Positions 28,160 to 36,786 of a DNA stretch of 64,000 bases are shown here, piece by piece (within the stretch, counting starts at the first letter, position 1; each line of letters opens with the position of its first letter). Source of the stretch: Rhodopseudomonas palustris. Lineage in GTDB: Bacteria > Pseudomonadota > Alphaproteobacteria > Rhizobiales > Xanthobacteraceae. Location: assembly GCF_003591005.1 (NCBI RefSeq), contig NZ_QYYD01000012.1, forward strand, positions 1 to 64,000, written 5' to 3'. The position numbers were made by a program, and so were the translations under genes. Under the pieces are notes generated by a model. The model was not told the DNA's origin and searched no databases. It was given only the letters and a program-made list of their open reading frames with translations.

Positions 28160-28280
28160 CGCGGCGCGCAACGCCGCATGCGGTGCGCGAGGATTGTCGC
28201 GCCGTGATCGCATGTGGTTTGATGCCTCGCGCCGCGCGTTCGCGCGGTGTTTTTCCACGCAGCGAAAGCACAGCCCGATC

Positions 28281-29873
28281 ATGGTCGATCAGTTCAGCAA
28301 TCTGCAGCAGATCCGCAAACCCGCGGTCGCCTCCAAGGGCGGCATCGTTGCGGCGCAATCGCGCCGCGCAGCGGAAGTGGGCGCACAGGTGCTGGCCGCG
28401 GGCGGCGACTGCATCGACGCGGTGATTGCCACCACATTTGCGCTGGGCGTGCTGGAGCCATGGATGAGCGGGCTCGGCGGCGGCGGCGCGATGGTGCTGT
28501 ACCGCGCGGCCGAGAACACATACCAAGTCATCGATTACGGCATGCGCGCACCCGGCAGCCTGCGCACGAGCGACTATCCGCTGACCGGCGCCGGCGCGGC
28601 GTCCGATCTGTTTCCATGGCCGCGCGTCAAAGACGATCGGAACCTGCACGGGCCGGGCTCGGTCGCGGTGCCCGGCGTCGTCGCCGGCATGGAGGAAGCG
28701 CATCGCCGCTACGCGCGGATGCCGTGGCAGGAACTGGTGTCTCCGAGCGTCGCGCTGGCCGGCGAAGGGCTCGCGGTCGATTGGTGGACGACGCTGATGA
28801 TCGGCAGCGCCGCGGCGGATCTGCGCCGCTACGAAGCCAGCGCCGCATCGTATCTGATCGACGGGCTGCCGCCGCAATCGCCATGGGGCATCCGGGCGGA
28901 GACCCGGCTGCCGCAGACACGGCTGCGGGCGACGATGGCACAACTCGCCGCGCAAGGCCCGCGCGACTTCTACGCAGGCGATCTGGCCCGCAGCATCGCG
29001 GCCGATATCAGCGCCGCCGGCGGCTCGCTGACGGTCGAGGATCTGGCGTCGTTCCGCGCGCATCTGCGCGAGCCGCTCGCGATTCCGTATCGCGGCGGCA
29101 CCGTCTATGCGACGCCCGAACTCACCGCCGGGCCGACGCTCGCGCATACGCTCCGCGTGCTGGCGCAACAGCTGCAGGCGCAGGGCGGCGAGCCGGACCT
29201 TGAGGCCTACGCGGCCTATGCGCGCGCGCTGCAATCCGCCTATGCGGAGCGGCTCGCCGACATGGGCGACGCCGACGGCCGCCGTGCGCTCGGCGCCGAA
29301 CATCTGGCGCCCGCCTGCACGACGCACTTCTCCGTGGTGGATCGTGACGGCAACATGGCGGCGGTGACACAGACGCTGCTGTCGACGTTCGGCTCGAAAT
29401 TCGAAACTCCGCGCAGCGGCATCATGTTGAACAACGGCATCATGTGGTTCGATCCCGAGCCCGGCCGCCCCAACTCACTGGCACCCGGCAAGCGCTGCCT
29501 CACCAACTACACGCCGGTGCTGGCGCAGGCCGCCGACGGCCGCCGCCTGGCGCTGGGTGCCTCGGGCGGTCGCCGCATTCTGCCGGCGGTGGCGCAGATC
29601 CTATCGTTCGTGATGGACTACGGCATGGATCTCGAGGCTGCTTTGCATCAGCCACGGATCGACGCCAGCGAAGGCGCGATCGTGATCGGCGACGTTCGGC
29701 TGCCGTATGCAACGCGGACCGCGCTGGCGCGGCGCTTCAGTTATGAGGAAGCGCGGGTGCAGACATTCCCGATGAAATTCGCCTGCCCAAGCGTCGTGCT
29801 GCGCGAGCGCGACACCAACTCCGGCGCAACCGAGATCGCACAGCCATGGGGCGACGCCGTCGCCGAAAGCTGA
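28281..29873 (+). CDS. gamma-glutamyltransferase family protein
   Basis: A 530-residue Ntn-hydrolase of the gamma-glutamyltranspeptidase family, made as a proenzyme that cleaves itself before the nucleophile threonine in ACTTHFSVVDRDGN. The glycine-rich loop is GASGGRRIL rather than the classical GSPGGS, so it belongs to a divergent subgroup whose donor may not be glutathione. No signal peptide is seen from the chosen ATG 28281 (MVDQFSNLQQ), so it may be cytoplasmic; the frame is open back to 28194 with an arginine-rich N-terminus that I consider non-coding. Stands alone after kdpE. Confidence 0.88.
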   Translation: MVDQFSNLQQIRKPAVASKGGIVAAQSRRAAEVGAQVLAAGGDCIDAVIATTFALGVLEPWMSGLGGGGAMVLYRAAENTYQVIDYGMRAPGSLRTSDYPLTGAGAASDLFPWPRVKDDRNLHGPGSVAVPGVVAGMEEAHRRYARMPWQELVSPSVALAGEGLAVDWWTTLMIGSAAADLRRYEASAASYLIDGLPPQSPWGIRAETRLPQTRLRATMAQLAAQGPRDFYAGDLARSIAADISAAGGSLTVEDLASFRAHLREPLAIPYRGGTVYATPELTAGPTLAHTLRVLAQQLQAQGGEPDLEAYAAYARALQSAYAERLADMGDADGRRALGAEHLAPACTTHFSVVDRDGNMAAVTQTLLSTFGSKFETPRSGIMLNNGIMWFDPEPGRPNSLAPGKRCLTNYTPVLAQAADGRRLALGASGGRRILPAVAQILSFVMDYGMDLEAALHQPRIDASEGAIVIGDVRLPYATRTALARRFSYEEARVQTFPMKFACPSVVLRERDTNSGATEIAQPWGDAVAES

Positions 29874-30079
29874 CTGAGCTCCAAGGACTCTCAGCTCGCG
29901 CGATCCACCAGGTATGACTACGCGGAAACTTGCGCGGAACTGCCAGGAGAGGGCGGTCACATCTGAAGATCGGCGTGACCGCGCAAGAATTGAGGAGGAT
30001 CGCGTCGCGGACGCTTTACATCCCGCTGCTACACATGCGCCGACCGGCCGCGACGCGGCCTCTGCTGCGAGCGGCCGTG

Positions 30080-30289
30080 ATGTTCGATGCCAGTCCTGAA
30101 AGCAATCTGACGTGCCCGAACTGCGCACACGACATGCTGCTGATCGGCCGGCTGCCGATCGTACAGCTGAGGCGGCTCGTGCTGGTGTATCGTTGCGAAC
30201 GCTGCAACAGAGTAGTGGCTCAGGAAGACGCCAGCGCCAGCTTCTTCCCGGCCTCGGCGCCGCGTGATTCCACCCGCCATGGCCCGTAG
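30080..30289 (+). CDS. small zinc-ribbon protein (69 aa), hypothetical
   Basis: From ATG 30080 the frame gives a 69-residue protein with CPNCAHDMLLIGRLP and CERCNRVV, two CxxC knuckles about 30 residues apart, the form of a small zinc ribbon. The last 70 bases overlap the 3' end of the gene on the opposite strand. The frame is open upstream to 29930 (arginine-rich), so the start is uncertain. Function unknown; DNA or protein binding is plausible from the fold alone. Confidence 0.5.
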   Translation: MFDASPESNLTCPNCAHDMLLIGRLPIVQLRRLVLVYRCERCNRVVAQEDASASFFPASAPRDSTRHGP

Positions 30290-30612
30290 GAAATCCATGG
30301 CCCCTGCAGATCGCCGAGCTGCATCTTCGCTTCAGGTTCGAGCAGATCAGCGCCGAGCAAGGCCAGCGCCTGCGCGTCGCTCCATGCGTCCTGCGCCGGC
30401 AGCGTAGCGGCGAACGACTTCCACTTCTCCGGCTTGAACGCCGTGATGGCCTCGAGCTGCGCGACCGCATACTCGCTGCCATCGGGCCCCTCGATCAGAA
30501 CGCGCCAACCTTCGCTTTCCCACACCCGTGCTTTGGCGAGCGCGATCAGTGCGCTGTTGCGCACGCTCTGCATCTTCTCATCGTCGCGGGTCGCCGTCAC
30601 GGTGTAGGGCAA
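30220..30612 (-). CDS. hypothetical protein (130 aa)
   Basis: A 130-residue soluble protein that starts MPYTVTATRDDEKMQSV and has an alpha/beta N-terminal part with SALIALAKARVWESEGWRV, then a helical and Trp-containing C-terminus. There is no signal peptide or membrane segment. The N-terminal half resembles conserved hypotheticals of Bradyrhizobium whose role I do not know. It converges on and overlaps the small zinc-ribbon gene. Confidence 0.65.
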   Translation of the reverse strand: MPYTVTATRDDEKMQSVRNSALIALAKARVWESEGWRVLIEGPDGSEYAVAQLEAITAFKPEKWKSFAATLPAQDAWSDAQALALLGADLLEPEAKMQLGDLQGPWISYGPWRVESRGAEAGKKLALASS

Positions 30613-30720
30613 GCGGGATGTCTCCGGTGAAGCTGCGGTCGAATCTGGCCAAGCGCTTTGGCGGCAATTCGCCGCCGCGATGGCGATTTTGAGATTGCGG
30701 AGACCGCACGCGATCCGCGA

Positions 30721-32325
30721 TTACGTCACCCCGGTCGGGCCATCCAGCAGATGCCGCACGCGCCGGATCAGATCCGTGCGGCGATACGGCTTGTTGATGA
30801 TGTCGAACTCTTCGGACGCGGCGTCCTGTTGTGCGACCACGGCTTCGGAATAGCCGGTGGTGAGCAGCACCTTGAGCTTGGGTTGCCGCTTCAACGCTTC
30901 GCGCGCCAGCACGGCGCCGTTCATGCTGCCGGGCATCACCAGATCGGTGAACAACAGATCGAACCGCGTCTCGGCATCGAGCAGCTCGAGCGCTTCGCGG
31001 GCGTTGCTGGCCATCTCGGTCTGGTAGCCGAAATCCTCCAGGATCGACCGCGCCAGTTCGGCGACCTCGGGACGATCCTCGACCACCAGAATGCGCTCGC
31101 TGCCGGCGCGATCCATCGCCATCGGCGCGCGGATCGACGGCTTGGGCAGATCCTGCGTGGTGGCGGGGAACAGCAGCTGGACGGTCGTGCCGTGGCCGAT
31201 TTCGCTGTAGATATGCGTGCTTCCGCCGGACTGCCGGGTGAAGCCATACACCATGGCGAGCCCAAGCCCGGTACCCTTGCCTTCTTCCTTGGTGGTGAAG
31301 AACGGCTCGGTGACGCGCTTGAGGATGTCGGGCCCGATGCCGTTGCCGGTGTCGGTCACCTTGAGCACGACGTATCGCCCGCCGCGCGGCACGCCGAACT
31401 GCAGCGTGTCCTCCTCGGCGATCTCCTTGTTCTCGGTGCGGATCGTCAGCGTGCCGCCGTTCGGCATCGCGTCGCGGGCGTTGACGAACAGATTGAGCAG
31501 CGCGACTTCAGCCTGGGTCTGGTCGATGCGGCTGTTCCACAGATCGCTCTGCGTCTTGACCTGCACGTCGACGTTTTCGCCCAGCGTGCGGCGCGCCAGC
31601 CGCACCAGCGTCTCGATCATGTTGTTGAGATTGATCGGCCGGCTGTCGAGCCGCTGCTTGCGGGCGAACGACAGCAATTGCTGCGTCAGCGTCGCGGCGC
31701 GCGCCGCGGCCGTCCGGATGTTGTCGACCGCGCGCTGATGCCGCGGCGCCAGGCTGTCGGTGGCGGACTGCAGGGTGTCCGCATAGCCGATGATCACCTG
31801 CAGCAGATTGTTGAAGTCGTGGGCGATGCCGCCGGTGAGCTGGCCGATCGCCTCCATCTTCTGCGCCTGCACCAGCGAGGTCTCGGCGTCGCGCCGGCGC
31901 GACACGTCGAGCTGCGAGGCAAAGAAGTACACCAGCTCGCCGTCGCGATTATAAACCGGGCTGATGAACAGCGCGTTCCAGAACGCCGCGCCGTTCTTGC
32001 GATAGTTAAGGATCTCGACCGCGACGTCGCGCCGGTGGGCGATCGCCTCGCGAACGATCGCCACGGTGTCGCGATCGGTGTCCGGCCCCTGCAGGAAGCG
32101 GCAATTGTTGCCGACGATCTCGCCGAGCGCGTAGCCGGTCATCTCCAGAAAAGCCCGGTTGGCGAAGATGATCGGGTTGTCCGGCTGGCGCGGGTCGGTC
32201 ACGATCATCGGCATCCGCGTCGTTTCGACCGCAGCAAAGAAGATGTCGTGATTCGGATTTGTGAGATCGATCGCATCGCCGCGGTCGACAACCGCGCGCT
32301 CACGGGGATGCTGATCGTCCGACAT
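30721..32325 (-). CDS. LOV-domain hybrid histidine kinase
   Basis: A 534-residue soluble blue-light sensor kinase. The N-terminal LOV/PAS domain (about 25-140) has the photoactive cysteine C75 in GNNCRFLQG, and the FMN-contact stretches [10 protein letters not shown] and [11 protein letters not shown]. The kinase core has phospho-acceptor H169 ([12 protein letters not shown]), [16 protein letters not shown] and [13 protein letters not shown]-terminal receiver domain has D461 ([12 protein letters not shown]). The start at 32325 (MSDDQHP) follows GGAGCCC by several bases. The HK-REC order suggests a hybrid that works with a separate partner or returns phosphate; no partner lies next to it. Confidence 0.93.
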   Translation of the reverse strand: MSDDQHPRERAVVDRGDAIDLTNPNHDIFFAAVETTRMPMIVTDPRQPDNPIIFANRAFLEMTGYALGEIVGNNCRFLQGPDTDRDTVAIVREAIAHRRDVAVEILNYRKNGAAFWNALFISPVYNRDGELVYFFASQLDVSRRRDAETSLVQAQKMEAIGQLTGGIAHDFNNLLQVIIGYADTLQSATDSLAPRHQRAVDNIRTAAARAATLTQQLLSFARKQRLDSRPINLNNMIETLVRLARRTLGENVDVQVKTQSDLWNSRIDQTQAEVALLNLFVNARDAMPNGGTLTIRTENKEIAEEDTLQFGVPRGGRYVVLKVTDTGNGIGPDILKRVTEPFFTTKEEGKGTGLGLAMVYGFTRQSGGSTHIYSEIGHGTTVQLLFPATTQDLPKPSIRAPMAMDRAGSERILVVEDRPEVAELARSILEDFGYQTEMASNAREALELLDAETRFDLLFTDLVMPGSMNGAVLAREALKRQPKLKVLLTTGYSEAVVAQQDAASEEFDIINKPYRRTDLIRRVRHLLDGPTGVT

Positions 32326-32554
32326 TTTGACAAGGGCTCCAGGGTGGCAACGGGAACTGTAATGCGGCCAGGAGGGTTCCGTTCCGGCGAAGCGACTTGC
32401 TGCAGAGCAGCATCGCGCCAGCCAAGGTGCCATATGACCTTAAATTGAACGCTGCCCGGCCCACGGATGGCTTTTGCCCAGCTTTCCATCAGGGACCGTG
32501 GACGGTTCCACCCCGACTCAGCAACACTGCCCTAGCCCTCTCGGAGTTCGATCC

Positions 32555-32962
32555 ATGTCGCCTGTCTCGCTGCTTCTGAACATCCTCTGGATCGCGCTCG
32601 GCGGCATCTGGATGGCCGCTGGCTGGGCGCTGGCCGCGGTGATCATGGCGATCACCATCATCGGCCTGCCCTGGGCCCGCGCCGCCTTCAGCATCGCCGC
32701 CTACACGCTCTTCCCGTTCGGCTATATGGCGGTACCGCGCGACATGGTCACCGGCCGCGACGACATCGGCACCGGCCCGCTCGGCGTCATCGGCAACATC
32801 ATCTGGTTCGTATTCGCCGGCTGGTGGCTGGCGCTCGGCCACGTCGTCACCGCCGTCCTTCTCGCCGTCACCATCATCGGCATCCCATTCGCCTGGGCCC
32901 ACCTCAAACTCGCCGGCATCGCGCTGTGGCCGATCGGAAAGATGATCGTGCCGGCGGAGTGA
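32555..32962 (+). CDS. YccF family inner-membrane protein
   Basis: A 135-residue protein with the two YccF repeats: NILWIALGGIWMAAGWALA, then ITIIGLPWARAAF, and again NIIWFVFAGWWLALGHVV, then ITIIGIPFAWAHLKLA. About four membrane helices. The domain occurs across bacteria without a firm function. ATG 32555 is chosen where homology begins. It ends about 120 bases before the tRNA-Arg gene. Confidence 0.92.
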   Translation: MSPVSLLLNILWIALGGIWMAAGWALAAVIMAITIIGLPWARAAFSIAAYTLFPFGYMAVPRDMVTGRDDIGTGPLGVIGNIIWFVFAGWWLALGHVVTAVLLAVTIIGIPFAWAHLKLAGIALWPIGKMIVPAE

Positions 32963-33085
32963 AGGAGACGGGGAGCGAGGGTCTTGGCGGGACGAGGCTT
33001 GCGGCAAAGCTGTTTTCTACAGAGCCAATCGCCCCGCTCTGCCCCGTTGCCGACCCGCCGCCAATCGGCTACAGGAACGGGGCAC

Positions 33086-33162
33086 GCACCCGTAGCTCAG
33101 CTGGATAGAGCGTTGCCCTCCGAAGGCAAAGGTCACACGTTCGAATCGTGTCGGGTGCGCCA
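33086..33162 (+). tRNA. tRNA-Arg (anticodon CCG)
   Basis: A 77-base cloverleaf. The acceptor arms are GCACCCG and CGGGTGC, the D arm has AGCTCAGCTGGATAGAGC, the anticodon loop is CTCCGAA with anticodon CCG, and the T arm has GTTCGAATC. The discriminator is G and the CCA end is encoded. The tRNA is intact and stands at the left border of an AT-richer segment; its 3' half is a usual integration target. Confidence 0.97.
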
Positions 33163-33430
33163 GCAATTTGAAATGGATATGGTAATCGGCGGAATCTTGC
33201 TTTCTCCGTCAGGAAGCACATAGAAGCAGTTGGGCTTGGCCTGTGTGAAAAGCGCGGGCGCGACCCGGCATGACATACGCGACAGTAGCCCTCTAAGATT
33301 TTTGCAGTATACATTCACGTTATTGGATTAGCATCTACGTGCACTCGCCATCGGGGCGCCCTTTCGGAGTGGCCCCGCGCGCAGATTACGTTACGGTGCC
33401 TTGCTTCCAGCATTCAGTGAAGTGAATTTC

Positions 33431-34771
33431 ATGGCCACTCTTCCAGCCGCAACGGCAGCAACGACGATTGCGCTTCCAAACCCGACCGCCCTTACCGGGC
33501 AGATGCTAAACGACCTCACCCGGGCGCTCGGCGTTTCGCGGACGGTCCTTCCGAGCGATCAACAGATCGCCCATGCCTGGTCCAACCTACCGCGACTCCT
33601 CGAAAAGATTCCCGCGCAGCATCGGAATGAAACAGTCGTCCGCATGTGCGTGGCTGTTTCAGCAGGCTTATTCGACAGCGCTATTAACTACGCATGGAAC
33701 GCTGCAGTAGTCGAGTTGCGCGAAAAAGTACGTAGATTTGGCTTAACAGTTGTCCATCACGTAACTGCCAAAACGTTTGACGAAGCCACTCTAGTTGACC
33801 TGAAGGATGCGGACCTTTTATCGTTATGCCTCAAACTAAATCTAGTTTCAGAGGACGGTTACTTTTTCCTAGACCAGTGCCGTGACACCCGAAATAACTT
33901 TTCGGCCGCTCATCCATCGATGGGCAGCCTCGATGAAGACGAATTTCTAGTCTTCCTGAGCCGCTGTTCGCGCCACGCGCTATCGATGGAGGATAACCCA
34001 CGTGGTGTGGACATACATGCGTTCGTCGCCGCCATCAAAGCTTCTCGGTTTGCGCCGGAGCAACTTCACACGTGGGTTCAACGCCTCGAGCAAACGTTCG
34101 AAGCTCAAAGAGACGCACTTTTCGGCACGCTCCATGGCATTTATTGCGACCCCTCGTCCGGCGAAGAGGCTCGCGTTAATGCTTTAGACGTTTGTGGCCC
34201 GTTCAGGGAAACGCTTTCACCTCACTCCAAATCGGAACTTGTAGATCGACATCAGGGCTATCGAGCAAGCGGAGACGACGTAAAGAGTAAGGCGTCATCC
34301 CAGTTTTTTGAGAAGCTGGGACTACTCTCGCTGCTCGGCGAGAGTGAGATCCACCTTGTGATAACGACGGCGAGCGGAAACCTGCTATCGGTCCACAATG
34401 CAATGAACAATTTCTACAACGAGCCGCCATTTGCTCAGCGGCTCGAATATCTCGCGTCGCAAAATCGGGTACCCGCGACTGCGCAACAAGTATTCGTTGA
34501 ATCGGTGATCACCTGTGCGATAGGAAACCCATATGGGGTGTCTCATGCGGCCATGCCTAGCTATGAAAAGATGGTCAAGTCGTTTTCACCTAACGAAGTC
34601 GCGATCATGCTCAACTTGACTGACAGCCCGACAGTCGCCGGCAAAAATATCCAGACGTATGGACGTTGCCGGAAGATGTTTGCGTACTTAGTGACGCTAA
34701 TAGCCGCCACCAGCGTCCCTACCAATTGGAAGGCGCGATATGATTGGTGGCTTACCCAGCCGAAAAACTAG
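33431..34771 (+). CDS. unknown protein with HEPN-like RX6H motif (446 aa)
   Basis: A 446-residue soluble protein I cannot assign to a named family. After an Ala/Thr-rich N-terminus it is mostly helical. The segment FDSAINYAWNAAVVELREKV followed by QCRDTRNNFSAAHPS shows R154-N155 and H161 in an RX6H arrangement, the catalytic signature of HEPN-fold ribonucleases, with the usual polar residue after Arg and HP after it. The C-terminal half (about 260-446) is also helical with no recognised motif. GAAGTGAA lies before ATG 33431; the frame opens at 33401. Given the foreign base composition, a role as toxin or abortive-infection protein is a reasonable guess, not shown. Confidence 0.6.
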   Translation: MATLPAATAATTIALPNPTALTGQMLNDLTRALGVSRTVLPSDQQIAHAWSNLPRLLEKIPAQHRNETVVRMCVAVSAGLFDSAINYAWNAAVVELREKVRRFGLTVVHHVTAKTFDEATLVDLKDADLLSLCLKLNLVSEDGYFFLDQCRDTRNNFSAAHPSMGSLDEDEFLVFLSRCSRHALSMEDNPRGVDIHAFVAAIKASRFAPEQLHTWVQRLEQTFEAQRDALFGTLHGIYCDPSSGEEARVNALDVCGPFRETLSPHSKSELVDRHQGYRASGDDVKSKASSQFFEKLGLLSLLGESEIHLVITTASGNLLSVHNAMNNFYNEPPFAQRLEYLASQNRVPATAQQVFVESVITCAIGNPYGVSHAAMPSYEKMVKSFSPNEVAIMLNLTDSPTVAGKNIQTYGRCRKMFAYLVTLIAATSVPTNWKARYDWWLTQPKN

Positions 34772-34963
34772 TCAAGCATCACTTGAAATCGCATAATGCA
34801 AAGTCGGACCTTTTTGAGATTATCGAACGCTAGAAGGCCCGTTTTGCAGAGGCTAATGACCTTTCTGAACGGTCGCTGCGCCACGAATCGGCGATGGCGA
34901 CCGCAGTGGGGCGAGACCCATTTAGGATGTGGAACATCTTGACAAATATAGACTTTTGAATCC

Positions 34964-34992
34964 GTGACCCGCGAATCGGCGCGTGCTACAAT
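34964..34992 (+). promoter_or_regulatory. candidate promoter of the Panacea cassette
   Basis: GTGACC (34964-34969), 17 bases, then TGC-TACAAT (34984-34992), an extended -10 box. It lies about 30 bases ahead of the ATG at 35024, with GAGAAG as ribosome site between. The surrounding 34772-35023 holds no gene. Confidence 0.4.
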
Positions 34993-35023
34993 GAATTGAT
35001 ATAGCACCACCGAGAAGTTCAAG

Positions 35024-35527
35024 ATGACTGCCCAGACCCAGGCAACCGCAGACATTCATGACGTCGTCGACTACATCGTTGTAAAGATGGAGGACGCTGG
35101 CGAACGCCTAAATGTGCTCAAGCTACATAAGCTACTTTACTACGTGCAGGCGTGGAATTTAGCGTTCGGGAAAGGGCGCTTCTTCAACAATGAGTTTCAA
35201 GCCTGGGTTCATGGGCCAGTGTGCCGTATCATTTATGACAGATTCAAAGACACGAAATCCATGTACTCACCAGTTCGCCGACGCGACATGCGTGAGAACT
35301 TTGACGTTGATGCGCTCCCTAACCCTGTAAAGCGTCACATCGACAACATTCTTGAAGCCTACGCCGAATACACTGACGACCAGCTCGAAGAAATGACACA
35401 CCAAGAGCGTCCATGGATCGAAACTCGTGAGGGTTATCATCCAAACGAGCGTTGCGAAAAAGCGATATCTGACAAGACGATGCAGGAATACTACTCCGCC
35501 AGGCTGCAGCGCAATACAGCAAGTTGA
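35024..35527 (+). CDS. Panacea (DUF4065/SocA-like) domain protein, candidate antitoxin
   Basis: A 167-residue protein spanning one Panacea domain. Family marks are LNVLKLHKLLYYVQAWNLAF at residues about 28-47, then FFNNEFQAWVHGPVCRIIYD and, at the end, the MTHQERPWIETREGY stretch. Panacea-domain proteins are known as antitoxins that neutralise many unrelated toxins, and the SocA antitoxin of Caulobacter is a member; others are prophage proteins. The gene directly downstream starts 13 bases after its stop, the common antitoxin-then-toxin layout. AT-rich codon use matches the islet. Confidence 0.85.
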   Translation: MTAQTQATADIHDVVDYIVVKMEDAGERLNVLKLHKLLYYVQAWNLAFGKGRFFNNEFQAWVHGPVCRIIYDRFKDTKSMYSPVRRRDMRENFDVDALPNPVKRHIDNILEAYAEYTDDQLEEMTHQERPWIETREGYHPNERCEKAISDKTMQEYYSARLQRNTAS

Positions 35528-35540
35528 GGCCTAGTATATC

Positions 35541-36317
35541 TTGAAGCCCGTAGTCGGTAATGTTCCTGCCGCATCGCAAGCGGTCAAGCTCGGCGCAATC
35601 CCGCAGGTGCGCCAGTGGAATTTTTCATTCCGATATCTGAAGCAGATCGACCTTTTCGGCACCGGCGACAAAGATGGCGCATGGTTTGTTTCAGTGCTTG
35701 AGAAGATTTCCGATCTCAGTGCCAAGCAAGTTTCCGAAGTGCTCAGCACACCTGCTGAAAAGCTGCGTTGGCGGTTGCATGAAATTGACTGGAGCCACCG
35801 CAGCATTCCAATCAGGCGAAGCGACCTTAATTGGATAGACAAAAAGTACTTAGACAACGATGACGAATATCCGTTCTGGCAATTTTCAGTATCGAAGGCT
35901 TTAGGTCGAATCGTCGGATTCTGGGACGAGCGCGGCATCTTCAACATCGTTCTGCTAGACCCATCACACAATATCCAGCCCTCCGCGTACTCGGACTACA
36001 AAACGCGAGAAGCTCCGATAGGGAAAGGTGAATTCGAAATCGCAATCACGGAAATCGAAGCCAGGATTGGGGCGTGCGGGCAAGATTGTCGATGCCGTGG
36101 ACTTTACGACCAAATACAATCGAGCCTCACCCATCGATTGCAATTCTCAACGATGCTGGTTGCTATGCCAGACGCGCTTTTCGTTCGAGTGTCAGGCGTC
36201 ATACAGGAGGGGCTTGCGGACTGCGTGAGTGACCTTCTCGAGATTGCAATCGACGAGTTGGACAAACTGCTCCTGAAAGATGAAGCTACCAAGGCCGCTA
36301 CGGACTCATATAGTTAG
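35541..36317 (+). CDS. unknown partner of the Panacea protein, candidate toxin
   Basis: A protein of up to 258 residues with no signal peptide or membrane helix. Conserved-looking stretches are WNFSFRYLKQIDLFG, SDLNWIDKKYLDNDDEYPFW, SKALGRIVGFWDE and FNIVLLDPSHNIQPS. I recall similar proteins coded beside Panacea genes elsewhere, but no biochemical role. It opens with TTG 35541, 13 bases after the Panacea stop; GTG 35607 is a possible start that keeps all recognisable sequence. The pairing suggests a toxin-antitoxin cassette. Confidence 0.6.
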   Translation: MKPVVGNVPAASQAVKLGAIPQVRQWNFSFRYLKQIDLFGTGDKDGAWFVSVLEKISDLSAKQVSEVLSTPAEKLRWRLHEIDWSHRSIPIRRSDLNWIDKKYLDNDDEYPFWQFSVSKALGRIVGFWDERGIFNIVLLDPSHNIQPSAYSDYKTREAPIGKGEFEIAITEIEARIGACGQDCRCRGLYDQIQSSLTHRLQFSTMLVAMPDALFVRVSGVIQEGLADCVSDLLEIAIDELDKLLLKDEATKAATDSYS

Positions 36318-36786
36318 AGATTTTCTAACGTATCTTGTCTGCGGCTGCGACGAAGACAGCGTCAAGCTGATGAGGTATTTTTGGGATTTGCTGCATTCGA
36401 GAATGCCGGCCACTAACCGTAGGAATGCCGGAAGGTGTGCGCTGTCAGGTCGTTTCTCGCCGGGGCGACATCCGGTCAACACCAGCAACCATATGCCCTT
36501 GGGCCTGGCAGGGCGCTGGCATTACCTGACCGTAGCGCCTCGCCTAACGCTTTATCCGTCAACAATCAGTCGGCGCTCGCGTGACCGATCGGCCTACCCC
36601 ATGGCGCGCCGGCTTGAAGGGAATTGCCCCTCCCTAACTGCGAAGCTCAGAATTCCGCCTGGCGGGGCCAGCCGTGCTGCGCGGCCATGCTAGCGCCGCC
36701 CTTCACGCCGTCTTGCCGCCTTTTTCGGCCCCAGATCTGAAGCCCGCGGACGTGCTGCATCTGATGTGTAACCAGCCCGCCCGCCC
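36318..36786. other. 469-base intergenic stretch at the right edge of the islet
   Basis: Composition rises from AT-rich at the left to GC-rich at the right, which marks the approximate right border of the islet. A frame of about 137 codons crosses it on the plus strand (36280-36693), but its codon use is random and its product is arginine-rich, so I do not call it. No tRNA-end duplication, terminator or known RNA was seen. Confidence 0.4.

Larger units (their letters stand above)
33163..36786. mobile_element. AT-richer islet downstream of tRNA-Arg (possible genomic island)
   Basis: From just after the tRNA to somewhere near 36.5 kb the DNA is visibly lower in GC than both sides. Codon use includes many A/T-ending codons (TTA, AAT, ATA) that are rare in neighbours. 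The three genes it carries are not housekeeping: a large protein with a HEPN-like motif, a Panacea/DUF4065 protein and its unknown partner. I found no integrase and no second copy of the tRNA 3' end, so the borders are approximate and the element may be a remnant. The stretches 33163-33430 and 36318-36786 show no gene. Confidence 0.55.

Noticed and set aside
29930-30079. Upstream extension of the small zinc-ribbon gene
   Set aside because: The extra 50 residues are Arg-rich and lack a ribosome site; ATG 30080 starts just ahead of the zinc knuckles.
33069-33318. Short minus-strand frames across tRNA-Arg, with the [17 protein letters not shown] type of sequence
   Set aside because: A familiar false translation of the antisense strand of a tRNA gene.
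34939-34961. A TTGACA box ahead of the Panacea gene as -35 element
   Set aside because: No acceptable -10 hexamer lies 16-18 bases after it; the GTGACC/TACAAT pair is better placed.
36280-36693. A 137-codon plus-strand frame at the right end of the islet
   Set aside because: No ribosome site, random codon use, and it starts inside the preceding gene.
33163-36786. Direct repeat of the tRNA-Arg 3' end that would mark an attR site
   Set aside because: Searched by eye for TTCGAATCGTGTCGGGTGC in the islet and its right flank and not found, so no attachment sites are listed.
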